Below are positions 55,351-63,740 of a DNA stretch of 64,000 nt, piece after piece. Position 1 is the stretch's first letter, and every line of letters begins with the position of its first letter. Under the pieces are notes generated by a model that worked only from the letters and a program-made list of their open reading frames with translations, was not told where the DNA came from and searched no databases. Made by a program: the position numbers and the translations under genes. The stretch is from Gammaproteobacteria bacterium (lineage in GTDB: Bacteria; Pseudomonadota; Gammaproteobacteria; GCA-001735895): the NCBI GenBank assembly GCA_030066085.1, contig JASJCI010000006.1, positions 91,253-155,252 of the forward strand, read 5' to 3'.

Positions 55351-56133
55351 ATGAAATTCGCTGTCAGTATAATCGGCCTGTTGTTGTGGCTAGTGGGGTC
55401 GAACTCGGCTGCCGCCGAACGAATGACGATCTATACGGTCAATTACCCGTTGCAGTACTTTTCCGAGCGCATCGCTGGCGACCATGCCGAAGTACTTTTT
55501 CCCGCGCCCGGCGACATCGACCCGGCATTCTGGAAGTCCGATACGGCAACCATCGGCCGGGTTCGCGGATCGGCTCATCAGCACTGACAGCGGAGTTGCC
55601 CATAGCCATGGCAGCGGCGACGACCACTTGCATACCGGTACTGCCTTCACTACCTGGCTCGATCCACAGCAGGCGATATTGCAGGCACGGGCGATCCTGC
55701 AGGCTTTGAGCAAAAAAAACCTGAGGCAAAGACCGAATTCGAGCGTAATTTCGCACTACTGGAACAGGATCTAGGGGCACTCGATTTGCAGTTGCAAGAA
55801 ATTCTGTCGAACGCGCGCGGCCAGGCGCTGCTGGCGTCGCACCCCGTTTATCAGTACCTCGAAAGGGCTTACCAGCTCGACCTTCACAGCGTACTGTGGG
55901 AGCCCGATACGTTCCCTGACGAGTCCCAGTGGAACGATCTCGCCAGTCTGGCCAGGGCACACACGGTTACCAGGATGCTTGGGGAAGGCGAGCCGCTTGC
56001 CAGGTCGGTTGAACGACTCGCGCAATTGGGTATTAAATCGCTCGTTTTCGATCCCTGCGCCAACACACCTGAGCAAGGCGATTTCCTGAGCGTGATGCAG
56101 GCCAACCTCAGGCAGTTGCAACGTGCCTTTTGA
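55351..56133 (+). pseudogene. Zinc/metal ABC solute-binding protein (ZnuA-like), disrupted
   Basis: The first frame gives a signal peptide and YTVNYPLQYFSERIAGDHAEVLFPAPGDIDPAFWKSDTATIG, then ends at a stop near 55587. A second frame picks up at ADRLISTDSGVAHSHGSGDDHLHTGTAFTTWLDPQQAILQARAILQALSKK. At an A8 run (55712-55719) the frame shifts again to PEAKTEFERNFALLEQDLGALDLQLQEIL, which continues to the stop at 56133. The family needs about 35-40 more residues between the first two parts, so an internal deletion plus a 1-nt loss is inferred. It follows the lipoprotein on the same strand. Confidence 0.75.
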
Positions 56134-56147
56134 ACTGTCACAACGCG

Positions 56148-57128
56148 TTATTCGCCAAACCCGGGTAATCCCTGTCGAATAGCCCGGGCGAAGTCGACGT
56201 CGTCGGGCAGTGTTTTCGCCTTGTCGCTGATGAAGCTGGCCGCGACCAGCTGATCCAATGGCAGGGACTGATCCAGAACCCCGCGCCGGTAGCCGAGCTC
56301 TGGCAGGTGGCCGTTCAGGAACAGGCGCCAGTCGAGCGGCCCGGCCGCGCCGACCTGCTTGCTGTGAAAGCGTATTGCGGTGGTGCAATTATGCGTCAGC
56401 GCGTTGTACCAGCGTGCTTCCCCTTCCAACCGATTGATCTCGCGCAGATAGTCGAGCAATACAGCGCGCGATTCCTCGAGCGGAAAACCGAGCTTGTACA
56501 GGTAGACCTCTTCCCCGCGGTGATTCGTGCGCAGCTTGATCAGGTCGCGCTCGTCGGCGACGACGTAGTAGATTTCGAACTGGCGGAAAAAACCCTTGAC
56601 CGCCGAGTACTCCTCGTGGCTCTCCTTGCGCGTTTCGATCGATATGGCGATGTGGCTGCCGTCGGCGAAACGCCAGCTGGCGATGGTGTGCGCGATGTGC
56701 TCCAGCCCCCAGAAGCTGAGGTAGAGATCGGCGCCGACCAGCTGGTCGAGATCCAAACTGCGCGTCTCCCAGTTTTCGTCGTAATCGGTGGTGGAACGAT
56801 AGTTGAAATTGCGCAAGTTATTGATCGTGACCCGGGAGCCTTCGATGGTCGCGCTCGGCAAGCGAGCCACGTCGGCGCCCCAGACGCGATCGTTCGACGG
56901 TTGCTGGCTGAACCACCAGCCCAGCGTCAACAGGCAGCAGACCAGCACGGTTAAAGCTACACGTCCTGTGTTTCGCAGCATGATGATCGCGAACACGCAA
57001 ACCGCGGCCAGCGACAACGCATAGGCGCTGCCGGCATCGAAATGCAGCGCCATCAGGCACCAGGCGATAAATAGCAGCAGGCCCAGCAGGGCAAGACCGA
57101 CAAAAACCCTGTGCAGCAATCTAGTCAA
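56148..57128 (-). CDS. DUF4105 (Lnb N-terminal periplasmic domain) protein
   Basis: The 326-residue protein has two or three N-terminal membrane helices (about 7-30, 33-52, 56-73) and a periplasmic domain with the DUF4105 features: VTINNLRNFNYRSTTDYDENWETRSLDLDQLVGADLYLSFWG, HIAHTIASWRFADGSHIAISIE, then WYNALTHNCTTAIRFH, where the Cys and His resemble the papain-like active site. Function is unknown. It is convergent with the broken SBP gene. Confidence 0.85.
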   Translation of the reverse strand: MTRLLHRVFVGLALLGLLLFIAWCLMALHFDAGSAYALSLAAVCVFAIIMLRNTGRVALTVLVCCLLTLGWWFSQQPSNDRVWGADVARLPSATIEGSRVTINNLRNFNYRSTTDYDENWETRSLDLDQLVGADLYLSFWGLEHIAHTIASWRFADGSHIAISIETRKESHEEYSAVKGFFRQFEIYYVVADERDLIKLRTNHRGEEVYLYKLGFPLEESRAVLLDYLREINRLEGEARWYNALTHNCTTAIRFHSKQVGAAGPLDWRLFLNGHLPELGYRRGVLDQSLPLDQLVAASFISDKAKTLPDDVDFARAIRQGLPGFGE

Positions 57129-57151
57129 GCGAACCCTTCAATTCTGCCAAC

Positions 57152-58315
57152 TCAGTAGACCGGGATTTTTTCGATAAAGTCACAACGCTCCCTGACTTCT
57201 TCCTGACCGTGGTCGCTACTAAATCCAGATACGATCATCTTTAGCACCCGGCTGTCGATTTCGTAATCCACATGCGCGGTCTCGGGATTGGCGATTTCGC
57301 GCCGACCGAGAATATTAGTGATCGTGGCAATCTGGATTTGCACGTTGGTCACGCTCGGGCAAAGCCGCGAATCGACATATCGTTTGACGTATTCGGGGGT
57401 AACCGCATAACTGAACAAGTCGTTGGGATCGCTGAAGGCAACGATCTGCAAATTTTCGAAAAACCGGCGATCGTAATTTTAACCATCGGCACCGCAGTAT
57501 GACGGAACCTGATTGTTCGCCTCGGGTAGCGGCTGTCCGAGTTACAGCAGCGGTAACTGGTTGGACAGCATGTAGAGGTAGATTGGCTTGGAACGCGCTT
57601 TTTCGATGATTTCTTGCGGGTCGGCACGTTACGACAACCGGGCAACGCCAGTTTGCAGTGCGTCGATGCTGATACGGCTGCCCATGCTGTGACTGATGAT
57701 GGCGATACTGCTGGCGTCGAACTGGGACCAATAGTTGCCACTTTCATTACCACAATCCGCGGTCTCATTGACGATAAACGACTTGTTGTGCATGCGCCGG
57801 GGCACATATTGCAGCAGGCGCGGAGTCTTTCGGCCGAACGGATTGAAAACGCGCACTTCGATTTTCGGACGGGTGGCGAGCTCGGCGGCGTCAATGTCGA
57901 TGCTTCTGTTCAGAGTCATGTCGTCGGCCAGCAGACATACGCGGACCCCGCGATCAGCCGCTTCGAGCAATAATTTGATGAACAGACGCCCGACCATATC
58001 GCGATGCAGCAGGTAGGTTTGTACATCGATGCTTCGTTGCGCCAGCATGGCTAGCCGAGCGCGCGCGACGAACGCATCGAGGCCCTTGGGGAGCAGGTAA
58101 AAGCCGGATTTGCCCGGATGTTCGCGCAGATCCGCCTGAACCATCTGGCCAATTCGCGTGGTCGCCGTATTGCGCAACGTAAACGATTCCGTACGGTTCG
58201 TGTTTTGCGGCAGGCTGGCGCAACCGCCGAGCAACAGCAAAAGCAGAATCCAGCTGCGTCGGTGGCAGTTCGCGCTTACGCTGAGCGGGAGGGAAGCTGG
58301 CAACATACGGCACAC
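57152..58315 (-). pseudogene. Phospholipase D-like lipoprotein fused to alpha/beta hydrolase remnant, three in-frame TAA
   Basis: One frame runs from 58315 to 57152 with TAA codons at 57629-57631, 57542-57544 and 57479-57481. The N-terminal 190 residues are a PLD-family lipoprotein (lipobox LLGGCAS; then SIDVQTYLLHRDMVGRLFIKLLLEAADRGVRVCLLADD, and MHNKSFIV, half of an HKD). After about residue 195 the sequence becomes an alpha/beta hydrolase (IAIISHSMGSRISIDAL), and the region past the stops is the hydrolase C-terminus (YAVTPEYVKRYVDSRLCPS). A deletion between two genes and later nonsense mutations explain it. Confidence 0.7.
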
Positions 58316-58350
58316 CTTGACATCGGCCCGGGCCTTGACATCGGCCCGGG
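58315..58350. repeat. Tandem 18-bp repeat, two copies
   Basis: CCTTGACATCGGCCCGGG occurs at 58315-58332 and at 58333-58350. It lies upstream of the PLD chimera start. No function is evident. Confidence 0.6.
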
Positions 58351-58477
58351 CCAGCTGATCTTACGAGAGACAAATCAGCCGGTGCGTCGTCGATTTCAAT
58401 CAAAAGCCGCACCCGCTCTCCTTAAAGAGCATGTATGGCCACACTACCTGATTACTCCAGACCTCATCCGCCGAGTT

Positions 58478-59695
58478 TCACTTCGGAGCAGGAACAGGAA
58501 CGTTGGTTCCATTTCGCTCGTTGAAAGCATCGTAAATCCCCTTGATCAGCGCCGGCATCGGCTCCATACCACTCTCGGTAAAGTCAGAGAACAGACTACC
58601 CTTGGGGGGATTACGCTTGGTGGGACGGGTCGAGAGGCTGGGCCAGATTTCAGTGTCTACAGCGGCCATGCGCACCCGGATATCGTCCTTGGTAACGTTA
58701 AAGACCATGTAGTCCGAGGCCATCGCCAGGGGGCCGTCGTAGGTCCGACGCACCTGTTCCAGAATCACTGGCAGCGTGTCATGGTCGTTGTAGAAGTGGT
58801 AGCCAACCGCGAGCCGCGGTTCAGTCATGGCCATGACCTTGCCGAACTGCTGCGGCGAGGTGTGCTTGAACACGGACAGGGCCAGCGCAAGCGGTGGTGG
58901 ATACTTTTGTTTCTCGAGCAGGATCTGCGGCGATGCGAAGCACTCGTGAATCGAAATATCCGCGCCCTTGGTGTGCTCCATCCACCACTTGTTGGGGAAG
59001 GTATCGCTGCTGTAGGCGAACTTCAGGCCGTTCCATTCGAGGATGAAGCTGACGGCGCCGTCGGTCACATGGATGGCCGGGATGGAACGGATGGTAACAC
59101 CGTTTTCCTGGTAGATGATTTCGTTCACGCCACGGTAGTCGAACTCGTTCACCTCGAGTTGCTGGCCGCGGGTATCGATCAGTCCCGCCACGGTCACCGC
59201 GTCCCAGTGGAGGAACTGTTTCAGGCCTTCCACGGCGTGTTTCATCCCCATCTCGGGCGTGGCGCCGCTCGGTCCCCAGACCCGCAGCGGGTAGGTACGA
59301 TTCATCTTCAAGCCACCGATCCATAACGCATCCAGGTCCCCCATATGGTCCATGTGCAGGTGACCGATGAAGACCTTGTCGAGGTAGTCCATTGGGATCT
59401 TCATCGCAGCAAGCCGCTGCATCGATCCATAACCGAGATCGAACAGGAACTTGTCACCGTTACCGAGCTCCACCAGGAAGCTGGCGGCGGCCTGCTTGGG
59501 GCGGACCGTGGGCTGTCCCGTGCCCAGCGCGATGACTCGCATTTCGTCCGGTGCCAGGTCCTCGGTGCCGGGGTAGTACACGTCTCTTTCCGATAGTGCT
59601 TTAACTGGAGATACGGGAGCTCCCTGGGCATGGGCGGTGCCGCCCAGCAAGGCGCCGATTAGTGTCATCATGCCTAAGCGAATTAAAAATTTCAT
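58478..59695 (-). CDS. Exported MBL-fold metallo-hydrolase
   Basis: The 405-residue protein has a signal peptide (MKFLIRLGMMTLIGALLGGTAHAQ), then a metallo-beta-lactamase fold: MRVIALGTGQPTVRPKQAAASFLVELG, GHLHMDHMGDLDALWIGG (HxHxDH), and a second metal segment near AIHVTDGAVSFILEWNGLKFAYSSDTFP. It resembles proteins labelled GntH (guanitoxin biosynthesis), but that name rests on weak similarity and the substrate is unknown. GGAGG precedes ATG at 59695; the open frame reaches 59800. It follows a broken paralogue and the OMP gene on the same strand. Confidence 0.85.
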   Translation of the reverse strand: MKFLIRLGMMTLIGALLGGTAHAQGAPVSPVKALSERDVYYPGTEDLAPDEMRVIALGTGQPTVRPKQAAASFLVELGNGDKFLFDLGYGSMQRLAAMKIPMDYLDKVFIGHLHMDHMGDLDALWIGGLKMNRTYPLRVWGPSGATPEMGMKHAVEGLKQFLHWDAVTVAGLIDTRGQQLEVNEFDYRGVNEIIYQENGVTIRSIPAIHVTDGAVSFILEWNGLKFAYSSDTFPNKWWMEHTKGADISIHECFASPQILLEKQKYPPPLALALSVFKHTSPQQFGKVMAMTEPRLAVGYHFYNDHDTLPVILEQVRRTYDGPLAMASDYMVFNVTKDDIRVRMAAVDTEIWPSLSTRPTKRNPPKGSLFSDFTESGMEPMPALIKGIYDAFNERNGTNVPVPAPK

Positions 59696-59760
59696 AAAAT
59701 CCCTCCTGGTTAAGTATCGTGGCATCGCGAGATGCTGTTCGTAAATCAGGTTATCTCCGG

Positions 59761-60100
59761 CTAGGGTCGCGGAATCGGTGGCGGCTCGTAACCTTCCCAC
59801 TTGCCGCCGATAATATCCGGGGACATCCAGGTTTCGACAACGTTGGGCGGCTCGCGCTCGGCGCTGCGATATGCCGCCGTGGTTCCCGTCGGCGCCACGT
59901 TTTCATCCTCGAAAACCTCACGCACCACCACCTGCTCATCGGTCACGTTCCACACCTGCATGTCGGTCGCCAGCGTCAACGGGCCGTCATAGGTTTCGCG
60001 CACGGCTTCGATGGTCTCAGCGTAGAGATCATGCCAGGTCCAGATATGGTAGCCGATGGCATGCCCTGCCGAGGCCCGCTGCCTCGAAACGCCGGGTCAT
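59761..60100 (-). pseudogene. C-terminal relic of a second MBL-fold hydrolase
   Basis: The minus-strand frame reads AIGYHIWTWHDLYAETIEAVRETYDGPLTLATDMQVWNVTDEQVVV and then an acidic Pro-rich tail to a stop at 59761. The intact MBL gene downstream has AVGYHFYNDHDTLPVILEQVRRTYDGPLAMASDYMVFNVTKDDIRV at the matching place. Everything N-terminal, including the metal site, is missing, and the sequence before it is out of frame. It is a truncated paralogue. Confidence 0.75.
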
Positions 60101-60106
60101 GGTCGT

Positions 60107-61180
60107 CTAACCCATCCACTCGAACAACGCGGATGGTGCGGCGGGAATGATATAGAAACGTACGTTCCATTCGTCGCCGACATCGTCGTCCGGGTTTTCG
60201 ACGTTATAGTGGAATTCGAGGCCGAAACGCACCGGCACCTTGCCGATCTGTACGGTCTCGCTGTAACCGATTCCGACCGGGATGGTGCATTCGTTATCGC
60301 TGGACGCTTCCCAGTCACAGATAATGTTGGGTGCGGCGCCGATCGAGCTGGTTTCGTCGAGTGAGTAAAACACAAAGTACTGCAGGTTGGTCAGGCTAAC
60401 GTCTTCGCGATCGTCGTCACCCTCGAAATCCTCGTAGTGCTGCAGCAGACCACCGATTTTCCATTTGGGACCCATGTAAACACCGAGCGCCGAGGGCCCG
60501 GCCAGCCATTTTCCGGTGCCGAGAATGTCTTCCTGCGCCGTCGGTATACCCAGATCGAAACCAACGCCCCACAGGAAGCGGGCACCGCCGTCGAGCTCGA
60601 TACCTTCGTTGGGGGCGAACAGGCCGTTGTAATACATATCGCCGAAGCCGGTCTCACGCCCGCTGAACAGGTCGAGTGGCGCTGGAAAGTCCCCAGGATT
60701 CAGGCCCCCGCCGGGATTGGTGCCAAGATCGTCGGGATCGGGCGAAAGTTGGAAGTCATCGATCTTGTCCTGATCCAGCGGCATACTCGGCACGGTCCAG
60801 ACCACTCGGTTGATCAAATTCCAGTCATCGTTAAGCTTTTTGGGGAACTGAAAAATACCCGTGTAGACGGTCCTGTACCCCGTTTTATCGTTTTCCGGAT
60901 TCTCCATCTTGGTGTAGTCGAACTGGGTAAACAGCATCGCCACGTTTCCCAACGGGTTGTCCATCAGCGCAGACATTTGCGCCAGGGTTGGTTCGCAACC
61001 CGCCCTGAGCACCTCGCCGAGGTCCGCGTCCAAGTCGGCGGCAAACTTCAGGCATTCCTCGGATACCGGTTCCTCATCCGATTCGTCGGCGGCAAAAGCA
61101 CCCGGCGATACCAAGCCGAGCAGAGTGAATATAAATGCCAGTTTTCCTGGTATCGTGTTACTACTGAAATGGAAATTCAT
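60107..61180 (-). CDS. Outer-membrane transport-type protein (phenol-degradation MetA-like)
   Basis: The 357-residue protein has a signal peptide (about 1-30, ending AFAA) and an acidic segment. A beta-rich body follows: NVAMLFTQFDYTKMENPENDKTGYRTVYTGIFQFPKKL, LINRVVWTVPSMP, FGDMYYNGLFAP, and a C-terminal VPVRFGLEFHYNVEN...WNVRFYIIPAAPSALF. This pattern matches the barrel proteins found with aromatic-degradation operons. It starts 2 bp after the upstream gene, so the two are coupled. Confidence 0.8.
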   Translation of the reverse strand: MNFHFSSNTIPGKLAFIFTLLGLVSPGAFAADESDEEPVSEECLKFAADLDADLGEVLRAGCEPTLAQMSALMDNPLGNVAMLFTQFDYTKMENPENDKTGYRTVYTGIFQFPKKLNDDWNLINRVVWTVPSMPLDQDKIDDFQLSPDPDDLGTNPGGGLNPGDFPAPLDLFSGRETGFGDMYYNGLFAPNEGIELDGGARFLWGVGFDLGIPTAQEDILGTGKWLAGPSALGVYMGPKWKIGGLLQHYEDFEGDDDREDVSLTNLQYFVFYSLDETSSIGAAPNIICDWEASSDNECTIPVGIGYSETVQIGKVPVRFGLEFHYNVENPDDDVGDEWNVRFYIIPAAPSALFEWMG

Positions 61181-61182
61181 GG

Positions 61183-61527
61183 TTAACCTCGCTTCAATAC
61201 CTTTTCGATAAATTTGATGCCGTCGCGATCGGGCGTTTTACAGATTTCAATCTTTGGTTTTTTTACCGACAGTTCCATCCACTCGAGGATGTGGGGGTAA
61301 TGCTTCGAGTGAATATGTTTGGCCAGTGCCTGCTCGTTGTTCCATTCTTCGAAAAGGGTCAATTCTTCGGGCCGCTCGGAATTCTGGAACAGTCGACAAC
61401 TGATACATCCTTCACTTGTCCTGATCGAGCCGAGCAATGGCAAGATAGATGATTTGACCATCTCGCTCGCCCCTCGCTTCGCAACTACTCCGACGGTTAT
61501 TTGCAGACACTCTCTCGATTCGTTCAT
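61183..61527 (-). CDS. Antibiotic-biosynthesis-monooxygenase (ABM) domain protein
   Basis: The 114-residue product has the ABM ferredoxin-like pattern: ITVGVVAKRGASEMVKSSILPLLGSIRTSEGCISCRLFQNSERPEELTLFEEWNNEQALAKHIHSKHYPHILEWM. Such proteins are cofactor-free monooxygenases or act on quinones and heme. It is the first gene of the operon reading leftward. The start is ATG at 61527; the open frame extends to 61599 but would overlap the promoter described below. Confidence 0.85.
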   Translation of the reverse strand: MNESRECLQITVGVVAKRGASEMVKSSILPLLGSIRTSEGCISCRLFQNSERPEELTLFEEWNNEQALAKHIHSKHYPHILEWMELSVKKPKIEICKTPDRDGIKFIEKVLKRG

Positions 61528-61566
61528 TTGACTTATTTCTTTATAATGGGCTTTGACTTTACTGCT

Positions 61567-61582
61567 TTCACGTTTCGTGCCA
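61567..61582 (-). promoter_or_regulatory. Sigma-54 type -24/-12 promoter for the ABM-OMP-MBL operon
   Basis: On the minus strand 61582-61567 reads TGGCACGAAACGTGAA. The consensus is TGGCAC-N5-TTGCW. The -24 hexamer is perfect, spacing is right, and the -12 element differs at two bases (GTGAA for TTGCW). The ATG of the ABM gene is 40 bp downstream of the -12 end. A sigma-54 activator gene lies just upstream, which supports the call. Confidence 0.7.
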
Positions 61583-61681
61583 ATCGAAATCCATGGCATG
61601 GGCGGTGATGTAACTATTTGAATTCAGTAAAATTAATCACAGAGTGAGCGTCTGCGGGCGGGAAGCGGACCGATGCCGAAA

Positions 61682-61716
61682 CTCTAATATTTTGGATATC
61701 ATCCAACATATTAGAG
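61682..61716. promoter_or_regulatory. 35-bp palindrome, likely upstream activator site
   Basis: CTCTAATATTTTGGATA (61682-61698) and CATCCAACATATTAGAG (61700-61716) are inverted repeats with 15 of 17 pairs matching around a single T at 61699. The centre is about 118 bp before the -24 GG, a usual distance for enhancer binding of a sigma-54 activator. It lies 150 bp past the end of the activator gene. Confidence 0.75.
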
Positions 61717-61867
61717 AATTTCGATGCCGTATCCCGATCGGCCGATGTTTGTAGACGAGGACGGGTTTCGAGATATTTTTCGCTGTGTAATTACCCGCCA
61801 GCAATCGCCGGAGCGGATTAAGACGTGGTTATGATCGGACGATAACTTTGTGATCCAAGCGCCGGAT

Positions 61868-63517
61868 TTAGTTGCGCGGTTTTTGCAGGTTCAGCTTTTT
61901 GATTCGGGCATCGAGTGTGGTCGGTTTCAGGTCGAGGATTTCAGCCGCGCCGCCGTCGCCCCTTACTCGCCAGCCTGTCTGCTCAAGAACGGATCTGATG
62001 TGCTCCCTTTCCACTTCGACCATGGTCTGACTGCTGATGCGTAATTTTTCCGGGGAAGTGATGTTCACCACCAATGCGTCACCCTGGGTCAAAATCATCG
62101 AACGTTCGATTACATTGCGCAATTCGCGCACGTTGCCTGGCCAGTCGTATGCCTGCAGTTGTTTCATCGTTTGCTTGCTGATTCGGGTAACGGTTTTTCC
62201 CATGGTTTCGCCGAATTCGCGGACAAACGACCAGGCAAGCGCCGGTATATCATCGCGACGCAGTTTTAACGGCGGCACCTCGATGGGAAATACATTGAGG
62301 CGATAATATAAATCCTCGCGAAACCGTCCGCTCGCCACTTGCTCGGCAAGATCGCGATTGGTTGCCGCGATAATGCGCACATCGACCCTGATGGTCTCGT
62401 TACTCCCCAGTTTTTCGAATTCGCCGTTCTGCAGGACACGCAACAGTTTGGCCTGGAGCTCCAGCGGAAGTTCGCTGACTTCGTCGAGAAATAGCGTCGA
62501 GTTGTCAGCCAGCTCGAAGCGCCCGATCTGTTTTGACAGGGCGCCGGTAAAAGCCCCCTTCTCACGACCGAAGAGTTCGGCTTCGATCAAACCTTCGGGC
62601 AGAGCCGCGCAGTTGACGCTGATCAATTTATTATCGACGCGCTGGCTAAGCCGATGGACCAGATTTGCCACCAGTTCCTTACCGGTGCCGGTAGGCCCCT
62701 GGATTAGCACCGTTGAATTCAGTGGCGCCACTTGCTCGACCTGGGTTAGCAGGCGCTTGATTGGCGGGGTCGAACCGACGAAATCACCATAACCGCTATG
62801 GATGTCGATTTCACGCAGCAAATAGGTGTTTTCCAATTTCAGTTCATTATTGAGTCGCTTGATTTCGTCGAACGATACTTGCAACTGTTGCTCCGACTCC
62901 CGTCGCTTGAGCGCGTTGGCGAATACCTCGCCGATCAGCTTCAATTGCAGAATCAGTAAATCAGACCATTCGACTTCACGGGTGAACGTATTCATGGCGA
63001 TCGATCCTGCTACCTGGCCTTCCAGCCGAAACGGCACCCACAGCACCGATTTGGCTCCCGATTCATCGAACACAGCCTTTTCCGCAACGGCTTCTTCGGG
63101 AAAGTCGCTGCGCCGGTGAATGACGACGGGATCGCCTTCCTTGAGTTTTGACGAGAGCCAGGGTGCGTTTGTTTCATTCAGGTCGAACTCGGTGAAATCG
63201 ATATCGAAATCGAACCCGGGTGCAAGCCATTGGTGGCTGTGCTGCAAAACACCACTTTTGGGTTCGGTGACAATGAATGTGGCCAGCTCTCCGCCAACAA
63301 ACCGTGTGACCTTTTCGAGTGCCGTCTGGATTGCATCATGCAGGATTGCGGCGTCGATATTGATAAAAGTTGCCGAAAGTTGCGTTATTAACAATAGTCC
63401 ATCAAGCTGATCCTCGAAGGCCTGTTGCAGCTCGCGGTCGAGCTTGCGCCGCGGGGCAGTAGCCGAATCGCGCTGATCCCCGGACTCGGCGTTTATGATC
63501 GGGGTTTTTTCTAACAC
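61868..63517 (-). CDS. Sigma-54-dependent activator (GAF-AAA-Fis)
   Basis: The 549-residue protein has a GAF sensor (about 45-205), a coiled linker (about 205-240), an AAA+ domain with Walker A GPTGTGKE near 268-275, GAFTGA near 317-322 and a Walker B FLDEVSELPLELQAKLLRVLQ, and a C-terminal Fis helix-turn-helix (about 505-545, GDGGAAEILDLKPTTLDARIKKL). The Walker A reads GPTGTGKE where GETGTGKE is usual. It should sense a small molecule and drive the operon to its left from the -24/-12 promoter. Confidence 0.93.
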   Translation of the reverse strand: MLEKTPIINAESGDQRDSATAPRRKLDRELQQAFEDQLDGLLLITQLSATFINIDAAILHDAIQTALEKVTRFVGGELATFIVTEPKSGVLQHSHQWLAPGFDFDIDFTEFDLNETNAPWLSSKLKEGDPVVIHRRSDFPEEAVAEKAVFDESGAKSVLWVPFRLEGQVAGSIAMNTFTREVEWSDLLILQLKLIGEVFANALKRRESEQQLQVSFDEIKRLNNELKLENTYLLREIDIHSGYGDFVGSTPPIKRLLTQVEQVAPLNSTVLIQGPTGTGKELVANLVHRLSQRVDNKLISVNCAALPEGLIEAELFGREKGAFTGALSKQIGRFELADNSTLFLDEVSELPLELQAKLLRVLQNGEFEKLGSNETIRVDVRIIAATNRDLAEQVASGRFREDLYYRLNVFPIEVPPLKLRRDDIPALAWSFVREFGETMGKTVTRISKQTMKQLQAYDWPGNVRELRNVIERSMILTQGDALVVNITSPEKLRISSQTMVEVEREHIRSVLEQTGWRVRGDGGAAEILDLKPTTLDARIKKLNLQKPRN

Positions 63518-63605
63518 TATTAGTCCATCAAGTTGAATCGTGGAGCGTTGCTTCCTACATCATCGCTTTGCTATAGCCATACTACCGATCGGTTTTCACG
63601 TCGAA

Positions 63606-63646
63606 TATCCGATTAATGATGTTACTCTATCCGATTAATGATGTTA
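63606..63646. promoter_or_regulatory. Two 19-bp direct repeats 22 bp apart, likely operator
   Basis: TATCCGATTAATGATGTTA is repeated at 63606-63624 and 63628-63646, a 22-bp period (two helical turns). It sits in the divergent gap between the sigma-54 activator and the AraC-type gene. AraC-family proteins bind tandem direct repeats with this spacing. Confidence 0.7.
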
Positions 63647-63740
63647 TTCCGGTTATTTTTGCTAGCTGTTGGAGCCGGGAGATCCCAATAAATCCGAAAA
63701 TCAGCATGATCGTTGGGTACAATAAAAGGGGCAAAACTGG

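Larger units (their letters stand above)
61528..61867. other. Regulatory intergenic region
   Basis: The 340 bp hold the sigma-54 promoter and the palindrome listed separately. No other gene or RNA was found. Confidence 0.6.

Noticed and set aside
57479..57631. TAA recoding as Gln in the chimeric gene
   Set aside because: Many genes here end at TAA (for example the pmbA gene and the SBP at 43813), so TAA is a normal stop. Nonsense decay is simpler.
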